Below are positions 49,379-60,509 of a stretch of 64,000 bases of DNA, piece after piece (position 1 is the first letter of the stretch; every line of letters begins with the position of its first letter). The notes beneath the pieces are model-generated. The model was not told the origin of the DNA and ran no database searches. It saw only the letters and a list, made by a program, of their open reading frames with translations. The stretch comes from Chromohalobacter israelensis. Its GTDB lineage: Bacteria; Pseudomonadota; Gammaproteobacteria; Pseudomonadales; Halomonadaceae. Made by a program: the position numbers and the translations under genes. The DNA lies in the NCBI GenBank assembly GCA_000761475.1, contig JQNW01000008.1:62001-126000 (forward strand). Reading direction: 5' to 3'.

Positions 49379-50851
49379 ATGCGCTTCGCCCTCCCCGCCC
49401 GCTGGCTCGCCAGCTCGGTGCTGGCCGGCCTGATGACCCCCGCCGTGGCCGGGTCACCACCGACCGCGACCCCGCTGGATGCGCCGGGCGCGGTGATGGT
49501 ACATCTGTTCGAATGGCGTTGGGACGATGTCGCCCGCGAATGCGAACGCGTGCTGGGCCCCGCCGGCGTCAGTGCCGTGCAGGTCTCGCCGCCCAATGAA
49601 CACATCGCCCTCGGTCCGGTCGATGGCGCCTGGTGGGCGCGCTACCAGCCGGTCAGCTATCGGCTCGATTCACGCAGCGGGAACCGGGCCGCCTTCGCCG
49701 ACATGGTCACGCGCTGTCGCGCCGCCGGGGTGGGCGTGGTCGTCGATGCGGTGATCAACCACATGGCCGGCATCGGCGAGGGCGAAGGCATCGCCGGCAC
49801 CCGCTACACGCCGTTCCAGTACGGAGCGCTGTATCGTCATGAGGACTTTCACCACTGCGGGCGCCACGGCGACGACAGCATCCGCAACTATCAGGATCGC
49901 TGGGAGGTCCAGCACTGCCACCTGGTGGGGCTCGCCGACCTCGCCACCGAGAAGCCGGCCGTTCGCGAGCGCATCCGGCACTACCTGCAGACGCTGCTCG
50001 ATCTGGGCATCGCCGGCTTTCGCATCGACGCCGCCAAGCATATCCAGCCCGAGGACATCGCGGCGATTCTCGACGGCCTCGACGGCGCGCCTTACGTCTT
50101 TCAGGAAGTGATCGACATGGGCAACGAGCCGATCACGGTGCAGGATTATCTCGCCAACGGCGACGTGACCGAGTTCCGTTACGGGCCACGGCTGTCACGC
50201 GCGTTCATGAGCGGCGATCTTGCCCGCCTGCACGATCTCGGCAATGCCCAGGGCTGGGCGCCCTCGGAACGGGCCCTGGTGTTCATCGACAACCACGACA
50301 CCCAGCGTGGCCATGGTGCTGGCGGCATGGTGATGACCTTCGGCAGCGGCAAGCGCTACACCCTCGGCCGGCTGTTCATGCTCGCCTGGCCCTACGGGAC
50401 ACCGAGGTTAATGTCGAGTTATCGCTTCGAGGACACCGATCAAGGCCCGCCGCATCTTCCCGGCAATTGGAAAACCTTGCCTGTCTATACCGCCGATGGC
50501 GCGGATCGCTGCGACAACGAGCATTGGGTGTGCGAGCATCGTCAGCCAGCGGTACTAGCCATGGTGGGATTTCGCCAAGCCGTAGGCGACGCGCCGGTGA
50601 CACACTGGCAAGCTGGCGGCGAGTCGCGCATTGCGTTTTCACGCGGTGAGCGTGGCTTCATAGCTTTCAACCGAGACGACACCGACTGGACCGCGACACT
50701 CACCACTGGCCTGTCCTCCGGTACTTATCAGAATCTGCTCGGTGACGACGTGCTACGCGTTGATGATACTGGTCACGTGCACGTCACAGTCCCCGCCAAT
50801 GGCGCCGTGGCATTGCGTTACGACCGACCTGCCGCTGCCAACGATAGCTGA
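49379..50851 (+). CDS. Secreted alpha-amylase, GH13 (animal/marine bacterial type)
   Basis: The 490-residue precursor has a signal peptide (WLASSVLAGLMTPAVAG) and then the AMY barrel: VHLFEWRWDDVARECE, DAVINHMAG, nucleophile Asp in GFRIDAAKHI, acid/base Glu in FQEVIDMG and Asp in FIDNHDTQRG. This layout resembles chloride-dependent amylases of animals and Pseudoalteromonas haloplanktis, with the chloride-binding Arg in GFRIDA. It would break starch outside the cell into maltodextrins for LamB/MalEFGK. AGGAGA precedes the ATG. The gene is divergent from malE and near a MalT box. Confidence 0.92.
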   Translation: MRFALPARWLASSVLAGLMTPAVAGSPPTATPLDAPGAVMVHLFEWRWDDVARECERVLGPAGVSAVQVSPPNEHIALGPVDGAWWARYQPVSYRLDSRSGNRAAFADMVTRCRAAGVGVVVDAVINHMAGIGEGEGIAGTRYTPFQYGALYRHEDFHHCGRHGDDSIRNYQDRWEVQHCHLVGLADLATEKPAVRERIRHYLQTLLDLGIAGFRIDAAKHIQPEDIAAILDGLDGAPYVFQEVIDMGNEPITVQDYLANGDVTEFRYGPRLSRAFMSGDLARLHDLGNAQGWAPSERALVFIDNHDTQRGHGAGGMVMTFGSGKRYTLGRLFMLAWPYGTPRLMSSYRFEDTDQGPPHLPGNWKTLPVYTADGADRCDNEHWVCEHRQPAVLAMVGFRQAVGDAPVTHWQAGGESRIAFSRGERGFIAFNRDDTDWTATLTTGLSSGTYQNLLGDDVLRVDDTGHVHVTVPANGAVALRYDRPAAANDS

Positions 50852-50886
50852 AGCGAGACGCCCTGTGCGGCGAGTGGCGAGCACGC

Positions 50887-52224
50887 TCATTCGCCGCGCA
50901 GACGGCCGCCCATCTCCTGGGCCAGGTCGACGGCGTAGTGGTCGGTCATGCCGCCGATGAAATCGAGCATGCGCCGATAGCTGGCATACAGCGACCAGGA
51001 CGACTTGGGCGTATTCTCGCCGATCAACGCCAGCACCCGTTGATGCTTGAAGGAGGACTGCCCACTGTAGTGCAACTCATGGGCGGCACCGATGAAGGCT
51101 TCGAGCAGGATACCCAGCGTCGTGTAGGCACCGATCTCCAGCTTGGCCTTGCGCTCGTTCTGGAAGATGCGCTCGCGGGCGATGCGCTTGGCCGTGCCCA
51201 CGCCCCAGCCCAGGTCGGGGTGGCAGAGCTCGAGCAGATCCTCGCTCAGCGTACCGCCGAGCAGCGCGCTTTCATGCGCCACGAACACCGCGGCGACATC
51301 GTTCACCGCGCGCTCCATGGCCGCCCCGCGCAACGTCGCGATGCGTCGGCGCTGCGACACGCCCCGCGCGCGCATGCCGTCGTAGCCCTCGGGTGCGCCC
51401 CCGGCGATCTGGATCAGGATCTCCGCCACTTCGTCGAAGCGCAGGATGCCCATTTCCAGGCCATCCTCGAGATCCAGCAACGCATAGCAGATATCGTCGG
51501 CGGCCTCGACGAGATAGGCCAGCGGGTGCCGGCACCAGGCGGTCTCGCCGCGCGGCAACAGTCCCAGGCGCTCGGCGACCTCGCCCAGCAGCTCGCGTTC
51601 CGATTGATAACAGCCGAACTTGCCGGCCCGCGAGGCGCGCTCCACGGTCCACGGATACTTGAGCATCGTGCCCAGCGTGGCGGCGGTCAGACGCATGCCG
51701 CCGTTGAACTGGTTGTACTCGATCTGGGTGACGATGCGGAACCCCTGGGCGTTGCCCTCGTAGGTCAGCAGGTCCTCGCGCTCGGCCGGCGCCAGATCGG
51801 CCAACAGCCCGCTGCCATCCGCCTCGGCACGCTTGAACCAGTCGCGGATCGCGTACTCCCCGGCGTGCCCGAAAGGCGGATTGCCGATATCGTGCCCCAG
51901 GCAAGCCGCCTGCACGATCACCCCCAGATCGGCCGGCGTGATCCAGGCCGGCAACCGCTCGCGCAGCTGCTCGCCGACGATCATGCCCAGCGAACGCCCC
52001 ACGCAGCCCACTTCCAGCGAGTGCGTCAGGCGCGTGTGAATATGATCGTTATCGGTCAGCGGGTGAACCTGTGTCTTGCGTCCCAGGCGCCGGAACGAGC
52101 CGGCGAAGACGATGCGGTCGTGATCCTTGTGGAACGGACTGCGGCCGATCTCCTCGCGCGAACCTCCGTGCTTGTCGTTGAGGCGGGTCGGGTCGAGTAG
52201 ACGTTCCCACTGCATGGCACTCAT
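50887..52224 (-). CDS. dgt: Deoxyguanosinetriphosphate triphosphohydrolase-like protein
   Basis: The 445-residue HD-domain protein cleaves dNTPs to nucleoside and tripolyphosphate. Metal ligands are in RLTHSLEV (His) and CLGHDIGNPPFGHAGE (His-Asp), with a further Asp in ADDICYALLDLED. N-terminal RTDNDHIHTRLTH-type features and SFRRLGRKTQVHPL fit the dGTPase family. ATG at 52224 follows GGAGA. It stands alone between amylase (convergent) and the decarboxylase gene, with 111 bp before its start. Confidence 0.9.
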   Translation of the reverse strand: MSAMQWERLLDPTRLNDKHGGSREEIGRSPFHKDHDRIVFAGSFRRLGRKTQVHPLTDNDHIHTRLTHSLEVGCVGRSLGMIVGEQLRERLPAWITPADLGVIVQAACLGHDIGNPPFGHAGEYAIRDWFKRAEADGSGLLADLAPAEREDLLTYEGNAQGFRIVTQIEYNQFNGGMRLTAATLGTMLKYPWTVERASRAGKFGCYQSERELLGEVAERLGLLPRGETAWCRHPLAYLVEAADDICYALLDLEDGLEMGILRFDEVAEILIQIAGGAPEGYDGMRARGVSQRRRIATLRGAAMERAVNDVAAVFVAHESALLGGTLSEDLLELCHPDLGWGVGTAKRIARERIFQNERKAKLEIGAYTTLGILLEAFIGAAHELHYSGQSSFKHQRVLALIGENTPKSSWSLYASYRRMLDFIGGMTDHYAVDLAQEMGGRLRGE

Positions 52225-52335
52225 CGCATTCTCCGGGTATCGGGTGGTCAACGGCCGCGAGCGGCAGGCGGCGACAGCTTGAACCACCCATGAGCGTGGC
52301 CAGCCATTCCCTGCTCGTGGCTCGTCAGCGTAACG

Positions 52336-53199
52336 CTACTCCTTGACGTCCATATAGTCGCGCGCCCATTCGCGGTATTCGTCGAGCGTCGAGTAGCGTG
52401 TCGCCAATTGCGAGGCGTTCAGTTCGCTGGCCGCGATGTCACGCTGCTCGCGCAGGCAATCGTAGGTCGCCTTGATGGCGGCGAAGTAGGCCGCATGGCC
52501 ATTGACCACGACCCGCACTCCCAGCGCGGCCAGACGCGCGCGGTCGCGCAGCTCGGGATTGCCGTAGGTGACCAGCATCAGCGGAATGTCCAGCGGCGCG
52601 GCCAGGCGCTCGAGGTGGTCGAAATCGCGCACGCCCACCAGGCAGATGGCATCGACACCCGCCGCCTGATAGGCGCAGACGCGCTCGACGGCGGCCTCGT
52701 CGTCGAGCTGACCGGCATTGGTACGCGCGATGATCGCCATCGCCGGGTCGATGCGCGCCTCCAGGGCCGCGCGCATCTTGCCCACGCCTTCATCGAGGGG
52801 GATCAGGTCGGTGGACTTATGCCCATACTGCGCCGGCAGCAGGGTATCCTCGATGGTCAGCGCCGCCACACCGGCACGCTCGAGCTCGGTAATGGTCCGC
52901 ATGACATTGAGCGCGTTGCCATAGCCGTGGTCGGCATCGGCGATCACCGGCAGGCGCGTCACTCGACCGATGCGGGTCGCCTGCTCGACGAACTCGCTCA
53001 AGGTGATCAGGGCGAAATCGGGAGCCGCCAGCACCTGCAGCGAGGCCACCGAGCCCCCCAGAATCCCCACTTCGAAGCCCAGATCGGCGGCGATGCGCGC
53101 CGACATCGGGTCGAACACCGAGGCGGTGAAGTAACACTCAGAGGACGCCAGCAAGGCGCGAAAGTCATTGCGCAGGTCATGTTGCGAGGGGGTTGCCAC
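52336..53199 (-). CDS. Oxaloacetate decarboxylase of the PEP mutase/isocitrate lyase superfamily (PA4872 type)
   Basis: The 287-residue TIM-barrel protein has the superfamily features [16 protein letters not shown] (metal-binding Asp residues) and [20 protein letters not shown]. It lacks the KKCGH catalytic Cys of isocitrate lyases, and the loop differs from the EDKxxxxxNS of PEP mutase and phosphonopyruvate hydrolase. It follows from memory the Pseudomonas PA4872 oxaloacetate decarboxylase. It lies next to a phosphonate-type importer, so a role in phosphonate breakdown should be kept in mind, but the motif does not favour it. Confidence 0.78.
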   Translation of the reverse strand: MATPSQHDLRNDFRALLASSECYFTASVFDPMSARIAADLGFEVGILGGSVASLQVLAAPDFALITLSEFVEQATRIGRVTRLPVIADADHGYGNALNVMRTITELERAGVAALTIEDTLLPAQYGHKSTDLIPLDEGVGKMRAALEARIDPAMAIIARTNAGQLDDEAAVERVCAYQAAGVDAICLVGVRDFDHLERLAAPLDIPLMLVTYGNPELRDRARLAALGVRVVVNGHAAYFAAIKATYDCLREQRDIAASELNASQLATRYSTLDEYREWARDYMDVKE

Positions 53200-53411
53200 T
53201 AAAAACTCCTGTTATCACGCAAGCACCGCGCGCCTGGCTGGCAAGCGGCGGCACCCGGGTTGGACATGGCCAGACTGGCTGGCGGTGAACGACGACGCCT
53301 CCCGCTGACGATTACCTGTCAGAACCGACGGGAGGACTCGATTAGACCTTAGGGGGAGAAGGATATTACGCCGCCTGCCAAGATGCACGGGGCTTGGCGA
53401 CGGCGCGAGGA

Positions 53412-54245
53412 TCACATGATGGCTTGGCGCACCCGCGCCGAAACCCACTCGCTGACGAGTACCGTGGCCAGGATGACGAGCAGGATCGTCGCCACCTGCG
53501 GCCAGGCCAGCACGTTGATCGATGCCTGCAGCTTGAGACCGATGCCGCCCGCGCCGACCAGGCCGAGGATCGTGCTTTCCCGGATGTTGATGTCCCAGCG
53601 GAACAGCGCGATCGCCCAGAATGCCGGCATCACCTGGGGCACGATGGCATAGTCGAGGCGTTGCGCGGCGCTCGCGCCGGTGGCGCTGATCGCCTCGACC
53701 TGACGTGCATCGGTCTCCTCGATGGCTTCGTAGAGCAGCTTGCCGACGAAGCCGATCGAGCGCAGGGCGATCGCCACCACCCCGGCGAGCAACCCCGGCC
53801 CGAGCACGGCGACCAGCAGCAGTGCCCAGATCAGGGAGTTGATCGAGCGCGAGGTGACGATTACCCATAACGCCACCGGTCGCACCCACAGCCGCGAAGG
53901 CGTGGTATTGCGCGCGGCGAGGAATGCCACCGGCACCGCCATGATCACCCCGCCCACGGTGCCCAGGGTCGCGATGTTGAGCGTATCCCAGAGTGGCGCC
54001 AGCAGCTCGGGCAGATACGTCAGGCTCGGCGGCCACATGCGGCTGCCGAGATCGGCGGCCTGACGTGGCGCATCGGCGACGAACACCCACATCGTGTCGG
54101 CATTCATTACCCGCCAGCAGTAGACGAACAGTGCCACCAGGGCCAGCCAGCCGAACCACAGGGCCAGCCGTGCCCGGGGCGTGCGAAAGGTCCACGCGTC
54201 GGCATGACTGGCCGGCGCCCCGGCGTTCGCGGAAGTCGACTTCAT
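53412..54245 (-). CDS. phnE: Phosphonate-type ABC permease PhnE (second copy)
   Basis: The 277-residue permease has six membrane helices and the PhnE loop with EAIEETDARQVEAISATGAS and LRWDINIRES-like FRWDINIRESTILGLVGAGG. ATG at 54245 overlaps the upstream phnE stop by four bases. The two permeases probably form a heterodimer. The region 53200-53411 downstream holds a nested hairpin (CCTCCCG / CGGGAGG at 53298-53335) and nothing else I can identify. Confidence 0.9.
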   Translation of the reverse strand: MKSTSANAGAPASHADAWTFRTPRARLALWFGWLALVALFVYCWRVMNADTMWVFVADAPRQAADLGSRMWPPSLTYLPELLAPLWDTLNIATLGTVGGVIMAVPVAFLAARNTTPSRLWVRPVALWVIVTSRSINSLIWALLLVAVLGPGLLAGVVAIALRSIGFVGKLLYEAIEETDARQVEAISATGASAAQRLDYAIVPQVMPAFWAIALFRWDINIRESTILGLVGAGGIGLKLQASINVLAWPQVATILLVILATVLVSEWVSARVRQAIM

Positions 54246-55054
54246 TGCAGGAACCTTCTCAGGTAGCTGGACCCGTATTCCGCCACCATCACGATGGCGA
54301 TGACGATCAGCAGGATGGCGCCGGCACTCCCGTATTCGTAACGGTCGATGGCGGTATTGAGGGTGGCGCCGATGCCCCCTGCGCCGACGATGCCGATCAC
54401 CGCGCTTTCGCGGAAGTTGATGTCCAGCCGGTAGAGCGACAAACCGATCAGGCGCGGCATCACCTGAGGTTGAATGGCGTAGTGCAGTACCTGCCACCAC
54501 CCCGCACCGGTGGCGCGAATGGCTTCCACCTGACGGGGGTCGGCCTCTTCGATGTCGTCGGCCAGCAGCTTGGCAATGAAGCCGATCGACGCGAACGACA
54601 GCGTCGCGAACCCCGCCAGCGGACCGAAGCCGAACATCGCCACCAGGAAGATCGCCACGATGATTTCCTGCAGCGAGCGGCTGACGGCGATGATCGCCCG
54701 GCAGCACCGGTATATCCACGCGGATACCAGGTTGCGCGCGGCACCGATGCCGATGGGCACCGAGATCGCCACTCCGACCACGGTGGCGGTGAGCGTCATG
54801 GTCAGGCTCTCGATGAGTCCCTGGCGGATATCGCTCCAGCGGCTGGTGAAATCGGGTTGCAGAAATCCGTGGGCGAAGCGTTGCGCGCGTGACAGCCCTT
54901 CCATCACCCGCGCCCACTCGACGTCGAAGGACCCCAGCGCCAGGACCAGGTAGGCCAGCACCGACGCCTGCACGAGCCACCGCCAGCGACGGTCATGCAG
55001 CATTCGCGCCGGTCGCCGCCAGTGCGTGGGATAGGCGGGTGTCGCCTCGTTCAT
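54242..55054 (-). CDS. phnE: Phosphonate-type ABC permease PhnE (first copy)
   Basis: The 270-residue permease has six membrane helices. The ATPase-contact segment reads [20 protein letters not shown], and [20 protein letters not shown] follows, the strongly conserved PhnE end. It overlaps phnC by four bases and the second phnE by four bases, so the three genes are tightly coupled. It imports phosphonate, phosphite or a related oxyanion with PhnC and PhnD. Confidence 0.9.
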   Translation of the reverse strand: MNEATPAYPTHWRRPARMLHDRRWRWLVQASVLAYLVLALGSFDVEWARVMEGLSRAQRFAHGFLQPDFTSRWSDIRQGLIESLTMTLTATVVGVAISVPIGIGAARNLVSAWIYRCCRAIIAVSRSLQEIIVAIFLVAMFGFGPLAGFATLSFASIGFIAKLLADDIEEADPRQVEAIRATGAGWWQVLHYAIQPQVMPRLIGLSLYRLDINFRESAVIGIVGAGGIGATLNTAIDRYEYGSAGAILLIVIAIVMVAEYGSSYLRRFLQ

Positions 55055-55875
55055 CGCCCCACCTCCGCCAGGTGCCGTTCGGTGTCCTCGGACTCCCGTT
55101 CCGGAGCGGGCTCGCGGCCCGACGACGCCCAGTCCTCGGCGCCGTAGATAGTGGCGAGCACCGTCTCGTCGAGGGCCGTCGTCGCCCCGTCGAAGACCAC
55201 TTCTCCCGCATGCAGACCCACCAGGCGATGCATGAACTGCTGGGCCAGCGGTACGTCGTGAATGTTGACGATGGCCGGCAAATCGCGCTCTTCGCAGACC
55301 TCGAGAATCAAGCGCATGATCTGACGGCTGGTCTTGGGGTCGAGGCTGGCGGTGGGCTCATCGACCAGCAACAGTGCCGGCTCCTGAGCCAGGGCCCGGG
55401 CGATGCCCACGCGTTGACGCTGACCGCCCGACAAGGCATCGGCACGCTTGTCGGCGTGCGCGAGCAGGCCCACGCGGTCGAGCAGACGGTAGGCGTTTTC
55501 GATATCGCGCCCCGGAAAGCGCCGCGTGAAGCTGCGCCAGAACGGCACGTACCCCAGGCGCCCCGAGAGGACGTTTTCCATCACGGTGAGCCGCTCGACC
55601 AGCGCGTATTCCTGGAAGATCATGCCGATCCGGCGCCGCTGTCGACGCAGCTCGGCACGGCCTACCGCGGCGAGGTCGACGTCGCCGAGCAGGATACGCC
55701 CGCCGCTGGGTGCCACCAGGCGGTTGATGCAGCGAATGAGCGTCGACTTGCCGGCACCGGAGGGACCGATCAGTCCCACCACCTGACCGCGCGGCACCGC
55801 CAGCGAGACCTCTCGCAACGCCGTGTCGCCGGTGGCATATGTCTTGGTGAGTCGTTGTAGTTCCAGCACATCCAT
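55051..55875 (-). CDS. phnC: Phosphonate-type ABC ATP-binding protein PhnC
   Basis: The 274-residue ATPase has Walker [30 protein letters not shown] with the PhnC-specific long segment, signature [12 protein letters not shown], Walker [13 protein letters not shown] and switch His in NIHDVPLA. About 25 extra residues at the C-terminus are acidic. It starts 71 bp after phnD. No C-P lyase or phosphonatase genes are in the window, so the imported compound is used by enzymes encoded elsewhere. Confidence 0.9.
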   Translation of the reverse strand: MDVLELQRLTKTYATGDTALREVSLAVPRGQVVGLIGPSGAGKSTLIRCINRLVAPSGGRILLGDVDLAAVGRAELRRQRRRIGMIFQEYALVERLTVMENVLSGRLGYVPFWRSFTRRFPGRDIENAYRLLDRVGLLAHADKRADALSGGQRQRVGIARALAQEPALLLVDEPTASLDPKTSRQIMRLILEVCEERDLPAIVNIHDVPLAQQFMHRLVGLHAGEVVFDGATTALDETVLATIYGAEDWASSGREPAPERESEDTERHLAEVGR

Positions 55876-55946
55876 CTCCCTGCCAACATGGGCCGAGCGT
55901 CGCGTGGCAACGCCCGGCCCACCCGTCGCGCACGGCTAGCCGGCGC

Positions 55947-56921
55947 TTACGAGCACTGGTAGTCGACGCCGTTAGCAGCGTCGATCTGGCGGATCACCGA
56001 CCAGTGTTTCTTGAAGGTGATGGGAATGAACTGCGACTCGCCGTTCTTGCCGAATTCCTCGGCCAGCGCGGAGCCCTCCCAGTCGAAGCCGAAGAAGGCT
56101 TCCTTGATCGCTTCCTGCAGCTCGGGCGCGAGGTCGTGGGCCACCCCGTACGCCGTGGTCGGGAAGGTATCCGACTGGTAGATGACCTCGATCTGATCCG
56201 CGTCGATCACGTCGCGCTCGAGCATGCGCGCCTTGACCGAGTTGGCGATGGTGGCGACTTCATAGTCGTGATTGGCCACGCCCAGGATCGAGTTGTCGTG
56301 CTTGCCGGAGAAGTCGACCTCGTAATCCTCGCCGGAGGTCATGCCGAATTCCGAGGCCATCAGCGCGGTGGGCGCCTTGTAACCGGAATTGGACGTCTCC
56401 GAGGTATGGGTCAGGGTCTTGCCCTTGATGTCCTCGACCTCGTCGATGCCCGAACCGGGGTAGGTGATGATCTCCATCTCGTAGCCGAAGGAGCCATCCT
56501 CGGCGGCCATCATCGCGAAGGGCCGAAAGCCCGCGCAGGCCACCGCCAGCGGGTTGGAACCGGTGTTGAAACCGGCCACGTGCAGGCGGCCGGCGCGCAT
56601 CGCCTCGATCTGCGCGGCATTGGACTGCACGGGGAAGAAGCGCACTTTCTTGCCGGTGACCTCCTCCATGTGATCCAGGAATCCGGACCACACGTCCGCG
56701 TAGACGGCAGGATCTTCCACCGGGGTATAGGCGAAGACCAGCGTGTCCGGATCGCGCCACTGGGATTCGTCTTCCGGCACGTCGGCGACGAGGTCGCCAT
56801 CGGCATCGGTGTAGCGTTCACTGAGCTGGAAATCGGCCTGGGCGGTGGACACCCCGGCGACCAGGGCAGCGAAGGCAAGCCCCAGGGCGGGGCGGGTCAG
56901 AGGAAGCGTCTGCGAGAACAT
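55947..56921 (-). CDS. phnD: Phosphonate-type ABC substrate-binding protein PhnD
   Basis: The 324-residue periplasmic protein has a signal peptide (LGLAFAALVAGVSTAQA) and PhnD features: FAYTPVEDPAVYADVW, FFPVQSNAAQIEAMRAGRLHVAG, and the ligand-loop THTSETSNSGYKAP, where Ser/Thr hydroxyls hold the oxyanion in known structures. It leads the phnDCEE operon. No Pho box was identified by eye. The ligand (phosphonate or phosphite) cannot be fixed from sequence. Confidence 0.88.
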   Translation of the reverse strand: MFSQTLPLTRPALGLAFAALVAGVSTAQADFQLSERYTDADGDLVADVPEDESQWRDPDTLVFAYTPVEDPAVYADVWSGFLDHMEEVTGKKVRFFPVQSNAAQIEAMRAGRLHVAGFNTGSNPLAVACAGFRPFAMMAAEDGSFGYEMEIITYPGSGIDEVEDIKGKTLTHTSETSNSGYKAPTALMASEFGMTSGEDYEVDFSGKHDNSILGVANHDYEVATIANSVKARMLERDVIDADQIEVIYQSDTFPTTAYGVAHDLAPELQEAIKEAFFGFDWEGSALAEEFGKNGESQFIPITFKKHWSVIRQIDAANGVDYQCS

Positions 56922-57053
56922 GCGTTGTCACCTGGTTGCGAACGAATGAGCGATGCCCATTGTTCGGTCCAGCGAATGACAATGCCGCGTCCGTTCGATG
57001 ACGTTCCCGTGACGTCGGCATGACCACGCCACGACGCCCCGCGCCGTCGTGGG

Positions 57054-58463
<1,410 letters not shown>

Positions 58464-58478
58464 GGGGCCTCCCAAGCC

Positions 58479-59552
58479 TCAATGATGGCTCTCAAGCGGA
58501 ATCAACAAGCGGAATTCGGTACACCCGGGCACCGAGTCGCACTCGATCAACCCCTGGTGCTGATGCAGGATCGACTGGGCGATGGACAGCCCCAGGCCAC
58601 TGCCCTCGGCACGCCCCGACACCATCGGATAGAACAGCGTCTCGCGCAGCGTCTCGGGAATGCCGGGGCCGTTGTCGAGAATGCCCAGCTCGCAGACCAG
58701 CCGGTGGCGCTCGGCGCCCAGCGTGAACTGGCGTCGCGCCCGCGTGCGCAGAATCAGCCGGGGCGCCTCGACGCCGTGTTCCTCCATGGCCTGCACGGCG
58801 TTGCGGGCGACGTTGAGCACCGCCTGAATCAGCTGCGCCTCGTCGCCTTCCAGATCCGGCAGGCTGGGGTCGTAATCGCGCACGTAGTCGATGCGCGGAT
58901 GTTCGGCCTCCAGCAAGGTACGCACTCGCTCGAGCACCTTGTGAATGTTGAGCGGCTCGTGACGACTCATGCTGTTGGGCCCCAGCATGCGATCCACCAG
59001 ATCGCGCAGCCGATCAGCCTCTTCGACGATGACCCGGGTGAACTCGGCGAGCTGCGGATCGGGCAGGTCCCGCTCGAGCAACTGCGCCGCACCGCGAATG
59101 CCGCCCAGCGGGTTCTTCACCTCGTGCGCCAGGCCCCGGGTGAGCACCTTGATGGTCTCCTGGCGCGCGATCAGCGCTTCCTCGCGGGAAATGCGCAACA
59201 GCCGGTCGCGCGGCTCGATCTCGATCAGCAGTTCATCGGCGGACAACGGCGTGACGGTAAAGTCCACCGTGGCCGTGTCCCCCGACGGCAATACCAGCGT
59301 CGCCTCGCGCTGCGTAAAGGGATGCAGCTCGTCGCGCGCCTTGATCAACACCGCCTCGACACTGCCCTCGACGCCCGCCAGGCTCTCCAGACACTGGCCG
59401 ACGACCCGCACCCGGCTGGTCGCCAGCAGCGACTCGGCCGCGGGGTTCATCCAACGCAGCCGCAGCTCGCCGTCGAGCAGTACCACGGCGGTCGTCAAAT
59501 GTTCGAGCAGGCGCTGCTGTTCGAGAAACTGCTGCTGGGAAGGTTCCGGCAT
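58479..59552 (-). CDS. ntrB: Nitrogen regulation sensor histidine kinase NtrB
   Basis: The 357-residue cytosolic kinase has an N-terminal PAS domain (LLEHLTTAVVLLDGELRLRWMNPA), the H-box with phospho-His in RGLAHEVKNPLGGIRGA, N-box NVARNAVQAM, and ATP-binding DNGPGIP and GSGLGLSIA motifs. Its phosphatase and kinase activities are controlled by PII. The start is ambiguous among ATGs at 59552, 59576 and 59642; 59552 best fits related proteins. An NtrC-site palindrome lies about 105-120 bp upstream. Confidence 0.94.
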   Translation of the reverse strand: MPEPSQQQFLEQQRLLEHLTTAVVLLDGELRLRWMNPAAESLLATSRVRVVGQCLESLAGVEGSVEAVLIKARDELHPFTQREATLVLPSGDTATVDFTVTPLSADELLIEIEPRDRLLRISREEALIARQETIKVLTRGLAHEVKNPLGGIRGAAQLLERDLPDPQLAEFTRVIVEEADRLRDLVDRMLGPNSMSRHEPLNIHKVLERVRTLLEAEHPRIDYVRDYDPSLPDLEGDEAQLIQAVLNVARNAVQAMEEHGVEAPRLILRTRARRQFTLGAERHRLVCELGILDNGPGIPETLRETLFYPMVSGRAEGSGLGLSIAQSILHQHQGLIECDSVPGCTEFRLLIPLESHH

Positions 59553-59657
59553 GGCCCGTCCATTATCCATCGTCATGTCCGTTAACAGTGCAAGAAGCGC
59601 GCCAGTCCTGATCGGCCCGGCATACGGCAGTGCAGCCGACATGGAATGACGCCACCA

Positions 59658-59674
59658 TGCACCAAATTAGTGCA
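59658..59674. promoter_or_regulatory. NtrC-binding site upstream of ntrBC
   Basis: TGCACCAAATTAGTGCA matches the NtrC consensus TGCACCN5GGTGCA at 11 of 12 arm positions. It lies between the DUF4124 gene and ntrB. In enterobacteria a site here lets NtrC repress its own basal promoter; the same role is likely. Confidence 0.8.
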
Positions 59675-59712
59675 AAAGCAGCACTATCGATAGCGGCAGG
59701 CGCCAAATCGGC

Positions 59713-60312
59713 TCATGGGTTGCCGGAATTGCGAGGATTGTTGGGATTGGCGGGCAAGTACACGCTGGCACGTTGTACATAGAGGGTGACCGGCGCGCTA
59801 CGCTGGCGCACCTGCCCCTCGGCGTCGACCAGTTCGACGCGCAGGGTATGCTCGCCGCGCTCCAGCCCGGTGAGCGAGAACGTCGTGGCTTGCTGGGGAG
59901 GCTGGCGCACCTCGTCGTCGACCACCAGGCGCAGGCGGTGCCCCTCGCGCAGCTCGGGCGAGAGCGCCACGCTGACCTGCGTGTCGCCGGCCGCGCCGGT
60001 GGGCAGCGTGGACTCGTTCGTCGGTGCGGCGATGCGCAAGCGTTCGTAGGGGGTGAAGGTAGAGGCCTCGGGCTCGCCCGCTCCGGACGCTGCCTCGTTC
60101 GCCGCGGTCTCCCTTGGCGCGGGGGCCGGCCGGCTCGGCACCGTGTTCACCGGCGCGACCTCGACCTGATCGCCGCCGGGGCGATCCGAATAGGTGACGT
60201 TCCCTTGTGAGTCGACACTGCGATAGATCGGCGTGGCCTGCGCCAACGAGACGCTCAGGCACGCGCCGACCATGAGCACTGTCCAGCCGCCGATGGGGAT
60301 CAAGCCACGCAT
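59713..60312 (-). CDS. DUF4124-domain periplasmic protein
   Basis: The 199-residue protein has a signal peptide (GWTVLMVGACLSVSLAQA) and the short DUF4124 motif IYRSVDSQGNVTYSDRP right after it. A Pro/Ala-rich linker leads to a beta domain with LRLVVDDEVR and LERGEHTLRVELVDAEG, like an Ig-type fold. Its place between glnA and ntrBC is common in Halomonas-like gammaproteobacteria and Pseudomonas. Function is unknown. Confidence 0.8.
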   Translation of the reverse strand: MRGLIPIGGWTVLMVGACLSVSLAQATPIYRSVDSQGNVTYSDRPGGDQVEVAPVNTVPSRPAPAPRETAANEAASGAGEPEASTFTPYERLRIAAPTNESTLPTGAAGDTQVSVALSPELREGHRLRLVVDDEVRQPPQQATTFSLTGLERGEHTLRVELVDAEGQVRQRSAPVTLYVQRASVYLPANPNNPRNSGNP

Positions 60313-60441
60313 GTCGCTCTCCTTACGCCCACGATTCCTTGCGCCAACGCTTCATTGCGAACCGCCTTCCTCGCACCGAGACGCACCTCGCGCCCGTGGC
60401 GTCCCAGTGTAGCGCACGTCCGGCCCCGCGAACGACCACGT

Positions 60442-60468
60442 AAAAGGCCCCGTCGTCCGACGGGGCCT
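60442..60468 (-). terminator. Terminator after glnA
   Basis: On the minus strand an 11-bp perfect stem (AGGCCCCGTCG / CGACGGGGCCT) is followed by TTT, 42 bp after the glnA stop. The region 60313-60441 beyond it holds the promoter area of the DUF4124 gene. Confidence 0.85.
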
Positions 60469-60509
60469 CGATCAGCGCTACGGCTGGGATCGGTCGCGGT
60501 CGCGCGGGA

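Noticed and set aside
53298-53335. Nested hairpin after phnE as a terminator.
   Set aside because: There is no T tract on either strand, so I mention it only within the phnE entry.
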